A stretch of 64,000 nucleotides of DNA from DASTSN01 sp035760665. GTDB lineage: Bacteria; Bacteroidota; Bacteroidia; Chitinophagales; Chitinophagaceae. The notes under the pieces are model-generated. The model was not told the origin of the DNA, did no database searches, and was given only the letters and a program-made list of their open reading frames with translations. The DNA lies in contig DASTSN010000042.1 in NCBI GenBank assembly GCA_035760665.1, positions 56,925 through 120,924 of the forward strand, written 5' to 3'. The translations under genes were made by a program, and so were the position numbers. This document shows, in pieces, positions 34,802-43,748 of the stretch; the stretch's first letter is position 1, and each line of letters starts with the position of its first letter.

Positions 34802-35338
34802 ATGTCATACCTGTACGTCAAAGCCCTTCATATAATCTTTATTGTCACCTGGTTCAGTGGTATGTTTTATATCGTTCGGCTATTTATTTATAATACAGAA
34901 GCAGGCGAAAAGGATGAACCGGAAAAAAGTATTCTCCGCAAACAATTTGCAATCATGATCCGCCGCCTGTGGTTGGGTATTACCTGGCCATCAGCAGTGC
35001 TGACATTGGTTTTTGGTTTATGGATGCTGCATTTATTCGGCTCTGTTCCACCCTGGCTTTGGGTTAAGCTCTTACTGGTGCTGGGCCTTTATGTCTATCA
35101 TTTTTCTATTCATCTTATTTATCAGCAACAAATGAAGGGCTCTTTTAAATATACTTCCCAGCAACTTCGGATTTGGAATGAAGTTGCTACCATATTCCTG
35201 GTGGCCATTGTAATGCTGGTGGTGGTTAAGCAAAGCCTGAGTGCCGCCTGGGGTCTTGCAGGGCTGGTGCTGTTTGTGATCCTGCTGATGAGTGCTATTA
35301 AAATTTACAAAAATATACGTCTCAAAAAAAGAGACTGA
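34802..35338 (+). CDS. hemJ: Protoporphyrinogen oxidase HemJ (CopD-like membrane protein)
   Basis: 178 residues with four or five membrane helices. The N-terminal KALHIIFIVTWFSGMFYIVRLF contains the His proposed to ligate heme, and LRIWNEVATIFLV is the other family motif. HemJ oxidises protoporphyrinogen IX to protoporphyrin IX. Its position directly after hemH, in a cluster with every other step but no hemG or hemY, strongly supports that role over a generic CopD function. Confidence 0.88.
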   Translation: MSYLYVKALHIIFIVTWFSGMFYIVRLFIYNTEAGEKDEPEKSILRKQFAIMIRRLWLGITWPSAVLTLVFGLWMLHLFGSVPPWLWVKLLLVLGLYVYHFSIHLIYQQQMKGSFKYTSQQLRIWNEVATIFLVAIVMLVVVKQSLSAAWGLAGLVLFVILLMSAIKIYKNIRLKKRD

Positions 35339-35453
35339 TTTTTTCCGCTCACTTTCGCTATGTCTGTAAGCGGCCGTGTGCATGCTTATTATACTTATTT
35401 ATTTAACGTTTCAGCGTTTCTCCCTTTCTGCCTTTTTTAAGCTTTACGGAAAA

Positions 35454-35484
35454 GTCGGATTTTTTTTAAATAAAAAAATCTGAC
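35454..35484. repeat. AT-rich inverted repeat downstream of hemJ
   Basis: GTCGGATTTTTTT pairs with AAAAAAATCTGAC (one G-U pair) around a short A/T loop. It lies about 115 bases after the hemJ stop. It might terminate hemJ transcription in either direction, but the T run is inside the stem, so this is weak. Confidence 0.35.
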
Positions 35485-35582
35485 CTCCTGCTGTTGTCGT
35501 ATTTATTACTGATTGGATTAAATACTATGCAGCACGTCTGCACGTGGCTTGTTTGATAATGCAATCGTATAAAACATATTAC

Positions 35583-36011
35583 ATGAAAAAAAAGCGGTTA
35601 AAAAAAATCATAGCCTGGTCGTTGGGCATAACAGGGCTGCTGATACTGGTCCTTGCTGTGCATATCTATATCGTTACCCGTCCGGGCAAGCCGGATGCCA
35701 CTACAATTTCTATGGCCCGAATTGATATACAGCCGGGTGGTCCGGCACCCGATTCGGTAAAAATTTTGCAATGGTTATATAGCCAGCAGGGCGTGAGCCA
35801 CGTATTATATAACCCCGCTGCACGGATTGCTGTTTTTACCTATTATCCAGCACAGGTATCTGCCGATTCTATTACCAATCATTTTAAACATGAATTATCA
35901 CTTAACGCCGGTCGGGTGATAGCGACTGAGAAAGATTTACAAAACGGTTGCCCCGTTGCAGCCACTTCGTTCACCTACAAAGCATATCAATTTTTCAAAA
36001 ATCATTTTTAA
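35583..36011 (+). CDS. Hypothetical single-pass membrane protein
   Basis: 142 residues: a basic N-terminus, one hydrophobic helix (IIAWSLGITGLLILVLAVHIYIV) and a periplasmic domain of about 110 residues. That domain (DSVKILQWLYSQQGVSHVLYN, IAVFTYYPAQVSADSITNHF) has the beta-alpha-beta spacing of a small heavy-metal-associated or ferredoxin-like fold but no CxxC. It ends 11 bases before the exported globin gene and probably forms an operon with it. An upstream ATG at 35544 is possible but less likely. Confidence 0.65.
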   Translation: MKKKRLKKIIAWSLGITGLLILVLAVHIYIVTRPGKPDATTISMARIDIQPGGPAPDSVKILQWLYSQQGVSHVLYNPAARIAVFTYYPAQVSADSITNHFKHELSLNAGRVIATEKDLQNGCPVAATSFTYKAYQFFKNHF

Positions 36012-36022
36012 ACAAAACAAGT

Positions 36023-36583
36023 ATGAAAACAAAAGCCATTTTATTCCTGGGCGCCTGCCTGGTTATCGGGGCATCGATTATGCAGTCCTGTAAAAAAGAC
36101 AATAAGGATATGATGATGACAACACCCACCCTTTATGATTCTCTGGGTGGTACAGTCATGGTCACAGATCCTGTTAATCCTTCCATGAAAATTGAGCAGG
36201 GCCGGTTGGGTATCCGGTCTGTGGTTGACAGTACCATCTTTGAAATTGCTGCAGACACCAACATCAACAGCTATTTTAAAGTGCTGTTGACAGAGGTCAC
36301 CAATGGAAATACTTCCGGCTTCCAGGCGCTGAGTAAGAACCTGACCGACTTCTTTTGCGTAGCTACCGGTGCTAAAAATTTTACGTATGCCGGTAAAGAT
36401 ATGCGCAATGCACATGATCCTGCCACGAACCCCAGAATGAATGGAAAGGCGGCGAATGATGATTTTGATTCATTTTTGGTGGACCTTGTGGCCGGTGCAA
36501 AAAAGAATGGCTTACCGGATAACCTGATTGCCAGGGTGGGGGCCTTAGTAGAAACCTTGAGAAGCCAGGTGGTTCAGATGTAA
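36023..36583 (+). CDS. Exported group 1 truncated globin-like lipoprotein
   Basis: 186 residues. A signal sequence ends at IMQSCKKD, a Bacteroidota-style lipoprotein site (Cys23). The mature part begins LYDSLGG, the start motif of truncated globins, and contains MRNAH (His131, candidate proximal heme ligand) followed by NDDFDSFLVDLVAGAKKNGL, the typical G/H helix region. Truncated globins are normally cytosolic; this one is predicted to be anchored in a membrane facing the periplasm. Its place inside the heme locus fits a heme protein, with oxygen or NO chemistry possible. Confidence 0.75.
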   Translation: MKTKAILFLGACLVIGASIMQSCKKDNKDMMMTTPTLYDSLGGTVMVTDPVNPSMKIEQGRLGIRSVVDSTIFEIAADTNINSYFKVLLTEVTNGNTSGFQALSKNLTDFFCVATGAKNFTYAGKDMRNAHDPATNPRMNGKAANDDFDSFLVDLVAGAKKNGLPDNLIARVGALVETLRSQVVQM

Positions 36584-36609
36584 TAAAGTGTTCTTACCGT
36601 CCAAATAAG

Positions 36610-36633
36610 CAAGCCACCGGGAACGGTGGCTTG
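36610..36633. terminator. Strong hairpin between the globin gene and hemN
   Basis: CAAGCCACCG, loop GGAA, CGGTGGCTTG: a perfect ten-pair stem between two convergent genes. The following TGTGTTG is not a proper U tract, so termination is likely but not textbook. Confidence 0.5.
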
Positions 36634-36661
36634 TGTGTTGTATGCGACTACTCATGAAAAA

Positions 36662-38032
36662 TCAAACAGCTTTACTGAAAACAGGGCTGTCGTCCAGCGC
36701 TTCTTTTCGCAGTAAATGCAGATCGAATGCCTTGCAAACGTTGCGCAAAAAATGCCGCCCAAGTGCGGTGACCTGAACATCCTCCTCACTCAGCATTACT
36801 AATCCGTCTTTTTCCAGGTCTTTTAATTCGGGAATTGTATGTTCTTTAAGGATAGTTAAATGGGCAGGATTAAATTTTGTATACCCGCGGCAACTGATAT
36901 CAAGTATATATTGGCGGAAAGCAACGTCTTCATTATGTAAAAAATATCCCTTGGTAACGGCCAACTCATTATTGTTGATGGCTTCGTAGTAATTGTGCAG
37001 GCTTTTATGATTTTGCGCAAACGCCACCCCGGCATCACTGATGGAGGAAACACCAAGACCCAGTAAAACAGATGTGTTTTGTGTGGTGTATCCCATAAAA
37101 TTTCGGTGTAAAGTACCGTCCTGCATAGCTTTGTACAACGCATCTCCGGGCAAGGCAAAATGATCCATGCCTATGTCGGTATAGCCGTTTTCCATGAAAA
37201 GTTTTTTACCCAATTGGTAAAGCTGCAGTTTTTCTGCTGCAGATGGCAGGTCATTTTCATCAAAGAGCCGCTGGCCCCTGCTGGTCCAGGGCACGTGTGC
37301 GTAGCTGTAAAAGGCGATCCTGTCAGGCCGGAGGCTGATGGATTGATTAACCGTGGTTTCCATCGTTTGCAGGGTTTGTAAAGGCAGCCCATAAATCAGA
37401 TCAAAATTTACTGATTCATAGCCAACCTCCCGGGCCTGCTCCGTAACACGTTTTACATTTTCAAAAGGTTGTATGCGGTTTATGATGCGCTGCACCTCGG
37501 GGTCATGATCCTGCACGCCAAAGCTGATGCGGCGAAAGCCGAGATTATACAATGCTTCCAGGTGCTTTTTAGTTGTATTGTTCGGATGTCCTTCCACGCT
37601 GAATTCATGACGGGGATGCACAATCGATTTTTCAAAAATAGCTTCCAGCAACCGGCTAAGGTTGGTTGGCGAAAAGAATGTAGGTGTGCCGCCCCCCAGG
37701 TGAATTTCCCGGATGATTGGTGGCTCTTCCATCAGCTGCCGGTACAATTTCCATTCTTTAATAATACTGTCAAGGTATTCTTTCTCCACCCCGTGATTCG
37801 TAGTAATTTTTTTATTACAACCGCAATACGTGCAGAGTGATTCGCAAAATGGCAGGTGCAGATAAAGACTGATGCCATTTTTGTGGTTTTGTACAGCAAA
37901 ACGGTCTTTGAACAACGTTTTCCACTGTTCTCTATCCAGCTGTTCATTCCAAAATGGAACAGTAGGGTAACTGGTGTACCGGGGAACAGGTACATTATAT
38001 TTTTTCAACAATACGGAATCAAAACTATTCAT
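36662..38032 (-). CDS. hemN: Oxygen-independent coproporphyrinogen III dehydrogenase
   Basis: A radical SAM enzyme doing the hemF reaction without O2. 456 residues. The cluster motif is CESLCTYCGCNK (CxxxCxxC), preceded by YLHLPF; EIHLGGGTPTFFSP, GVQDHDPEVQRIINRIQ and DLIYGLPLQT follow, and the C-terminal HemN domain is present. It is transcribed divergently from ileS. Confidence 0.95.
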   Translation of the reverse strand: MNSFDSVLLKKYNVPVPRYTSYPTVPFWNEQLDREQWKTLFKDRFAVQNHKNGISLYLHLPFCESLCTYCGCNKKITTNHGVEKEYLDSIIKEWKLYRQLMEEPPIIREIHLGGGTPTFFSPTNLSRLLEAIFEKSIVHPRHEFSVEGHPNNTTKKHLEALYNLGFRRISFGVQDHDPEVQRIINRIQPFENVKRVTEQAREVGYESVNFDLIYGLPLQTLQTMETTVNQSISLRPDRIAFYSYAHVPWTSRGQRLFDENDLPSAAEKLQLYQLGKKLFMENGYTDIGMDHFALPGDALYKAMQDGTLHRNFMGYTTQNTSVLLGLGVSSISDAGVAFAQNHKSLHNYYEAINNNELAVTKGYFLHNEDVAFRQYILDISCRGYTKFNPAHLTILKEHTIPELKDLEKDGLVMLSEEDVQVTALGRHFLRNVCKAFDLHLLRKEALDDSPVFSKAV

Positions 38033-38191
38033 AATGCAAATGTTGCCATTTCGCCCTGCTGTCCGTATGATATAAATAATGGGAGTCGCTGACTTTTATC
38101 AAGTTGCCCCACTTTTAACATTTATAATCATCGCCAAATTTTCGATCTAAAGCAATAAACCGGCTACCGATGTTTCCCCGCCTGATTTCCT

Positions 38192-38199
38192 TAATTTTG
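38192..38199 (+). promoter_or_regulatory. Putative -7 element of ileS
   Basis: TAATTTTG fits TAnnTTTG and lies 21 bases before the ATG at 38221. It rules against the upstream in-frame ATG at 38170, which would precede the promoter. Confidence 0.5.
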
Positions 38200-38220
38200 C
38201 AGACTTTTTTTCAAGGCATT

Positions 38221-41200
38221 ATGGCTAAATACAAGGAATTTTCAGGGTTGAATTTGCCTGCCATTGAGCAGGAGATTTTGTCTCAATGGACTGAACAACA
38301 GGCATTTGAAAAGAGTATGTCCCTGCGGGAAGGGGCAACTCCTTTTGTTTTTTATGAGGGTCCGCCCAGTGCCAACGGCATGCCTGGTATTCACCATGTT
38401 ATTTCCAGGACCCTGAAAGACCTGGTTTGCCGCTATAAAACCATGAAAGGTTTTCAGGTGAAACGGAAAGGAGGCTGGGACACGCATGGCCTGCCTGTAG
38501 AGCTGGGGGTAGAAAAAGAATTGGGCATTACAAAAGAAGATATTGGCAAAAAAATATCTGTAGAAGACTACAACCAAAAATGCCGCGAAGCAGTGCTGCG
38601 CTTTAAAGACAAATGGGACGACCTGACACGGAAAATGGGATATTGGGTGGATTTGAAAGACCCTTATATTACGTTCACTAACGAGTATGTCGAAACGCTC
38701 TGGTTCCTGCTGAAACAACTCTATAACCAGGGATTGCTTTACAAAAGTGTTAGCATACAACCCTATTCACCCGCTGCCGGTACAGGCTTAAGTTCCCACG
38801 AGCTAAACCAGCCAGGTACGTACAAAGATGTAAAAGATACCAGTGTAGTGGCAATGTTCAAAGCGATAAAAAATGAGAAGTCATCTTTTTTATTTGATAT
38901 AGCGAAAAATGATGAATTGTATTTTTTGGCATGGACCACAACACCATGGACTCTTCCTTCCAACCTTGGTCTGACAGTTGGCGGAAATATTGATTATGTA
39001 TTGGTTAAAACAATAAACCCGTACACGCATATACCTGCGAACGTTGTTTTGGCGGAGGCGTTGCTGGATAAGTACTTTAAGCAGGAGGGAAAAGATGCTG
39101 ATTTCGACTCGTATACTTCGGATTCAAAACTCATTCCCTGGAAAATCCTTTCTGCTTTCAAAGGCAGCCAATTGGAAGGAATCGGGTATGAACAACTTCT
39201 TCCTTACGAAGCCAACAAAATTGACAACCCTAATTCCTTTAAGATTCTAATAGGCGATTTTGTTACAACGGAAGATGGTACCGGTATCGTTCATACTGCG
39301 CCTGCTTTTGGTGCAGATGACTACCGGGTTGGGAAAAAATATGACATCGGTATTCTTACGATGGTGGACCGCGAAGGGAAATTCGTAGACGGCCTGGGTG
39401 AATTCAGTAATCGCTATGTCAAAAATTATAAAGACGACCCCAACTATGTAGATGTAAACGTTGACATTAGCGTAAAGCTGAAAAAAGAAAACAGGGCGTT
39501 TAAAGTTGAGAAATATGAGCACAGCTACCCGCATTGCTGGCGCACCGATAAGCCGGTTCTGTATTATCCGCTTGACGCCTGGTTTATCAAAACCACGGCG
39601 CTGAAAGAAAAAATGGTTGCCCTGAACAAAACCATCAACTGGAAACCGAAGGCAACCGGTGAAGGCCGCTTTGGTAACTGGTTGGAAAATATGGTGGATT
39701 GGAACCTGAGCCGCAGCCGTTTTTGGGGTACGCCCCTGCCTGTATGGAGAACCGAAGACGGTACCGAAGAGAAATGCATTGGCTCCATTGATGAACTAAA
39801 TGAAGAAATCAGAAAAGCCAATGCTGTGCTGGGGGCAGAAGTGAACAAACATTACCTGCATAATGGTATTCTTGATTTGCATAAGCCTTATGTCGACGAA
39901 GTAGTATTGGTGTCGGCATCGGGCAAGCCTATGCGCCGGGAACCGGATTTGATTGATGTATGGTTTGACAGTGGCGCTATGCCCTATGCACAATGGGGCT
40001 TGGACAAGGAAAAGCTGAAAGCTGGTGATCCGCGTCCGTTCAAAGCGCCATTTGATGAAAATTTTCCGGCCGATTTTATTGCAGAAGGCGTTGATCAAAC
40101 CCGCGGCTGGTTTTATACATTGCATGCGCTGGGCGTCTTATTATATGGCAGCGTAGCGTATAAAACCTGTGTATCCAACGGTCTTGTGCTAGATAAGAAT
40201 GGCAATAAAATGAGCAAAAGGCTGGGAAATGTTGTGGATCCCTTTAAAACAATCGAAAGTTATGGCGCCGATGCCACACGCTGGTATCTTATCACCAATG
40301 CCTCGCCGTGGGATAACCTGAAATTTGACATAGAAGGTATTAAAGAGGTACAGCGTAAGTTTTTTGGCACGCTTTACAATACGTACCAGTTTTTTGCTTT
40401 GTACGCCAATGTGGATGGCTTTTCATTTCAGGAGGCGTATGTACCACTGGAAAAACGCCCGGAGATTGACCGCTGGATTCTTTCTTCGCTGAATACGTTA
40501 ATAAAAAAGGTAACAGAGAATTTTGACGAATACGAACCGACCGTTGCGGGCCGGCTCATTGAAGATTTTGTGGACGAGCAACTGAGTAACTGGTATGTAC
40601 GGCTTTGCCGCCGCCGTTTCTGGAAGGGTGAATATGAGCATGACAAAATCTGTGCTTACCAGACATTGTATGAATGCCTGGAAACGGTGGTGCGATTAAT
40701 GGCGCCAATTTCTCCCTTTTTCAGTGACGCGCTGTTCCGTAACCTGAACGCAGCAACAGGCCGCCACACTGTGCAATCTGTGCATCATGCAGATTATCCT
40801 GTCATAAATGCGTCGGCTATCGATCAGCAGTTAGAGGAGCGGATGCAACTGGCACAGGACGCTTCTTCGCTGGTATTATCGCTGCGCAAGAAAGTCAATA
40901 TAAAAGTCCGCCAGCCCTTACAAAAAGTGCTGATCCCGGTGCTGGATCCTTTCATGAAGCAACAGCTGGAAAAAGTGGAAGACCTGGTAAAAAGCGAGGT
41001 GAATGTAAAAGAGGTGCAATACCTCATCGAAACGGAAGGATTTATCAGGAAAAAAATAAAGCCAAATTTTGTGGCCCTGGGAAAAAAACTGGGTGCTAAA
41101 ATGAAAGCAGTATCCACAGCTTTATCACAATTTAGCCAGGAAGACATTTCCCGGTTGGAAAAAGAAGGACAATTTTGTTTGTCAATTGCTGGTGAAGACT

Positions 41201-41571
41201 TAATATTACAGCTTAATGAAGTGGAAATCAGCAGTGAAGACATTCCCGGCTGGACAGTAGCTTCAAAAGGCGCCCTTACAGTGGCCCTGGATATAACGAT
41301 AACGACAGAACTGGAGCAGGAAGGCAATGCACGGGAATTTGTGAACAGGATTCAGAAAATCCGCAAGGATAGCGGATTTGAGCTGACAGACCGGATTACG
41401 GTAATTGTGGCAGCCAATAATGGCTTAAAAGAATCGTTAGCTCAATTTAAAGACTATATTTGCGCCGAAATTTTGGCAGATGAGCTTGAATTAGTAGGCG
41501 AATTGGATAGTGGTACTGAAATTGAGGTAAACGATGTTTCTTTAAAAGTGATTGTTTCAAAAAAAGGGTAA
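38221..41571 (+). CDS. ileS: Isoleucyl-tRNA synthetase with GIHH in place of HIGH
   Basis: A 1116-residue class I synthetase charging tRNA-Ile, long as in the eukaryote-like type 2 enzymes. The first signature reads PPSANGMPGIHHV: aligned with the usual HIGH, residues 56-59 are GIHH, so the first and third positions are swapped. KMSKR lies at 663-667. The CP1 editing domain and anticodon-binding domain are present. Type 2 IleRS enzymes are generally insensitive to mupirocin. It is followed after four bases by a DksA-like gene. Confidence 0.96.
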   Translation: MAKYKEFSGLNLPAIEQEILSQWTEQQAFEKSMSLREGATPFVFYEGPPSANGMPGIHHVISRTLKDLVCRYKTMKGFQVKRKGGWDTHGLPVELGVEKELGITKEDIGKKISVEDYNQKCREAVLRFKDKWDDLTRKMGYWVDLKDPYITFTNEYVETLWFLLKQLYNQGLLYKSVSIQPYSPAAGTGLSSHELNQPGTYKDVKDTSVVAMFKAIKNEKSSFLFDIAKNDELYFLAWTTTPWTLPSNLGLTVGGNIDYVLVKTINPYTHIPANVVLAEALLDKYFKQEGKDADFDSYTSDSKLIPWKILSAFKGSQLEGIGYEQLLPYEANKIDNPNSFKILIGDFVTTEDGTGIVHTAPAFGADDYRVGKKYDIGILTMVDREGKFVDGLGEFSNRYVKNYKDDPNYVDVNVDISVKLKKENRAFKVEKYEHSYPHCWRTDKPVLYYPLDAWFIKTTALKEKMVALNKTINWKPKATGEGRFGNWLENMVDWNLSRSRFWGTPLPVWRTEDGTEEKCIGSIDELNEEIRKANAVLGAEVNKHYLHNGILDLHKPYVDEVVLVSASGKPMRREPDLIDVWFDSGAMPYAQWGLDKEKLKAGDPRPFKAPFDENFPADFIAEGVDQTRGWFYTLHALGVLLYGSVAYKTCVSNGLVLDKNGNKMSKRLGNVVDPFKTIESYGADATRWYLITNASPWDNLKFDIEGIKEVQRKFFGTLYNTYQFFALYANVDGFSFQEAYVPLEKRPEIDRWILSSLNTLIKKVTENFDEYEPTVAGRLIEDFVDEQLSNWYVRLCRRRFWKGEYEHDKICAYQTLYECLETVVRLMAPISPFFSDALFRNLNAATGRHTVQSVHHADYPVINASAIDQQLEERMQLAQDASSLVLSLRKKVNIKVRQPLQKVLIPVLDPFMKQQLEKVEDLVKSEVNVKEVQYLIETEGFIRKKIKPNFVALGKKLGAKMKAVSTALSQFSQEDISRLEKEGQFCLSIAGEDLILQLNEVEISSEDIPGWTVASKGALTVALDITITTELEQEGNAREFVNRIQKIRKDSGFELTDRITVIVAANNGLKESLAQFKDYICAEILADELELVGELDSGTEIEVNDVSLKVIVSKKG

Positions 41572-41575
41572 TAGT

Positions 41576-42424
41576 ATGGCAACCAAGAAAAAAGCAGCCG
41601 CTAAAAAACCTGTCCGTTCGGGAAGCGGAGCCACAAAACCGGCAAAAAAATCTGCTACCGTCAAATCAGCTGCTAAAAAGCCAGCTAAACCGGCGCCAAA
41701 TAAAACTGCGCCTAAAAAGGCTGCTAAACCAGCTGCCAAAAAAGCTGTAAAAGCGGCTGTTGCTAAAAAGACCGCACCAAAAAAGCCGGAGCCAAAACCG
41801 GCCCCTAAAAAAGCGGTTGTAAGCAAACCGGCGCCTAAAAGCCAGCCGGTAAAACCCGCACCAAAAAAGCCGGCCGGTACAGATCCTAAATCACTTGTAT
41901 CAATAAAACCGCCGGTAAAACCAATTGTAAAAAAAGAACCACCCAAACCTGTGAAAGTGGTGATTCCGAAAACAACAACTTCAAAAGCAGTTAAATACGA
42001 ACCCGAATTTACTAAATCCGTTCTCGACACCCCTGTGAACGAACAAAATGGACCGACTATGCGATATTCTGATGCTGAGCTGGCTGAATTCAAAGAACTT
42101 ATTATGAAAAAACTGGATGCTGCCAAAAAAGAACTGGCTTATCTCCAGGGACTAATTACCCGAAAAGATGAGGGCGGCGATATGGATGAAGGACGCTACA
42201 TGACTATGGAAGATGGCAGTGTAAGCATGGAACGGGAACAACTGAGCCAGATGGCCAGCCGTCAGATCACCTTTATCGATCACCTGGAAAAGGCTCTTAT
42301 GCGAATTGAAAATAAAACCTATGGCATTTGCCGGGTTACCGGAAAGCTGATTGATAAAGCCCGCCTGCGTGCAGTGCCACATGCTACTTTAAGCATCGAG
42401 GCAAAGCAGATGATGAATAAATAA
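41576..42424 (+). CDS. DksA/TraR-like protein with histone H1-like Lys/Ala/Pro tail
   Basis: 282 residues in two parts. Residues 1 to about 135 are a low-complexity run of Lys, Ala and Pro (AAKKPVRSG, KPAPKKAVVSKPAPKSQ) resembling the tail of histone H1. The last 120 residues are a DksA/TraR coiled coil plus C-terminal segment (ELKELIMKKLDAAKKELAYLQ-like; TYGICRVTGKLIDKARLRAVP). The C4 zinc finger keeps only one Cys, so it cannot bind zinc in the usual way. Placement after ileS is common in this phylum. RNA polymerase binding through the coiled coil, with DNA binding by the tail, is plausible but inferred. Confidence 0.85.
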   Translation: MATKKKAAAKKPVRSGSGATKPAKKSATVKSAAKKPAKPAPNKTAPKKAAKPAAKKAVKAAVAKKTAPKKPEPKPAPKKAVVSKPAPKSQPVKPAPKKPAGTDPKSLVSIKPPVKPIVKKEPPKPVKVVIPKTTTSKAVKYEPEFTKSVLDTPVNEQNGPTMRYSDAELAEFKELIMKKLDAAKKELAYLQGLITRKDEGGDMDEGRYMTMEDGSVSMEREQLSQMASRQITFIDHLEKALMRIENKTYGICRVTGKLIDKARLRAVPHATLSIEAKQMMNK

Positions 42425-42444
42425 TGGTGAAAATGAACTTTTCT

Positions 42445-42478
42445 AAAACTCCCGCTCGGTCTTCCGGCGGGAGTTTTT
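42445..42478 (+). terminator. Intrinsic terminator after the DksA-like gene
   Basis: AAAACTCCCGC pairs perfectly with GCGGGAGTTTT around an 11-base loop, with a fifth T after the stem; 20 bases after the stop codon. Confidence 0.9.
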
Positions 42479-42613
42479 GTTTTACCATCTGGGAAAGGGG
42501 AGTTGTAACAATTCCTGTAGTTAACAGCTTGTCTGTTTGAAAAGAAGAATCCTCGACGGTAATGTATTTGTAACTTACCTAACTTGTGACCCAATTTTAA
42601 AATCACATTTTTA

Positions 42614-43093
42614 ATGACCATCGCATTCTCATACGAAAAACCAAAAGTAATACAGGCGCTACGTTACCATTTTATATCAAGGCCGGAAATCAAATTCATG
42701 ATTATTCTGGTAAATGTGTTCGCCTTATGCTCTGCTGCATTGTTTTATTTTCAAAAAATCACACCAACAGCCTTTCTGGTTGGCTCCCTGCTTTGGTTTT
42801 CGCTGATGATCAGTTTCTGGTTTGTAATGCCGGGATTGGTGTATAAGCGTGCCGCTACCTTCAGGGATCATTTCACTATGCAGTTTGAAGATGATGGATT
42901 TACGCTTGGGAATGAAAGAGGATCGAGATCCTGGCCGTGGATAGCATTGAGTACATTCCTGGAAAGCCCGCATTTTTTTCATTTGTACTTCGATAGCCGT
43001 TCTTTTTTCCTGGTACCCAAAAGCGGCTGTAAAGATGGCAACGAAATTGCAGACTTGCGAAAGTTACTGCAGCAAAAAATCAAGGGAAAATAA
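42614..43093 (+). CDS. YcxB-like membrane protein
   Basis: 159 residues. Two adjacent membrane helices (FMIILVNVFALCSAALFYF and AFLVGSLLWFSLMISFWFV) are followed by a soluble domain typical of YcxB proteins: FRDHFTMQFEDDGFTLGNERG, a Trp-rich SWPWIALSTFLES and FLVPKSG. The family is uncharacterised. It meets an acetyltransferase gene tail to tail. Confidence 0.75.
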   Translation: MTIAFSYEKPKVIQALRYHFISRPEIKFMIILVNVFALCSAALFYFQKITPTAFLVGSLLWFSLMISFWFVMPGLVYKRAATFRDHFTMQFEDDGFTLGNERGSRSWPWIALSTFLESPHFFHLYFDSRSFFLVPKSGCKDGNEIADLRKLLQQKIKGK

Positions 43094-43104
43094 ATACAGA
43101 GAGG

Positions 43105-43533
43105 TTATAAATGCTTTTCCATAAGGAAGTGTGGAATGGTTACCTCTTCAAATTCATCACCTTTTACTTTGTACCCCATTTTTTCATAAAATCCAATGGC
43201 ATGTTTTCGGGCATGCATAGTCATTCTTTTATACCCGTGATCACGGGCAAGGTTTTCTGCAAATTGCATCAAGGCACGACCAATGCCTTTTCCCTGTAAA
43301 TCATTGAGTACAGCCATTTGCCGCAGGCGAATGGTACCAGGATTTTCCTCAACCAGCATGCAGCAACCTAGGATCTGGTCGTCATCAAAGGCGCCAATGA
43401 GCATGTTATCTTTTTCTTCTTCCAGTTCGTCGGGGGTAAATCCAAGGCCGAGTGGTTTTCGCAAAATATCATCGCGAAGCTTTACCATTTGCATGTATTC
43501 CTTTGATCCATGATCGATTATTTTCAGGGCCAT
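43105..43533 (-). CDS. GNAT-family N-acetyltransferase
   Basis: 142 residues with the GNAT acetyl-CoA site: RLRQMAVLNDLQGKGIGRALMQFAENLA contains the Q/RxxGxG/A motif (QGKGIG) and ends with YEKMGYKVKGDEFEEVTIPHFLM. The substrate is unknown. The ATG at 43533 (MALKIID) gives a complete domain; the longer frame to 43590 adds nothing domain-like. Confidence 0.85.
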   Translation of the reverse strand: MALKIIDHGSKEYMQMVKLRDDILRKPLGLGFTPDELEEEKDNMLIGAFDDDQILGCCMLVEENPGTIRLRQMAVLNDLQGKGIGRALMQFAENLARDHGYKRMTMHARKHAIGFYEKMGYKVKGDEFEEVTIPHFLMEKHL

Positions 43534-43713
43534 ACCAATAGAATGTAGTTTTGGAATGGGTAATTTACAAACATCCTGGGATACTACCAATCTTGCGGAA
43601 CGATAAATTCAAGAGGAATTTTTGGGCAAATTTGTTTTTAATATCTCGTTTTCAATATATTGCAGCCGTTTAGGAAAAAATGAGCTTTCATGCGGTGTTT
43701 TATTCAAAAATTC

Positions 43714-43721
43714 TATTTTTG
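43714..43721 (+). promoter_or_regulatory. Putative -7 element of acpP
   Basis: TATTTTTG fits TAnnTTTG and lies 27 bases before the acpP ATG. The upstream half of this 158-base gap is A/T rich without a clear -33 box. Confidence 0.5.
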
Positions 43722-43748
43722 CACCCATATTAACTAAATCTAAATGAC

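Noticed and set aside
35454..35484. AT-rich inverted repeat as a mobile-element end
   Set aside because: No transposase, target duplication or second copy of the full repeat; a shared AAAAAATCTGAC near 46324 is too short and A-rich to mean much.
41557..42126. Long minus-strand open frame opposite the DksA-like gene
   Set aside because: It is the mirror of the Lys/Ala/Pro repeat tail (Gly/Ala/Phe/Leu-rich), has no recognisable domain, and the plus-strand gene is clear.
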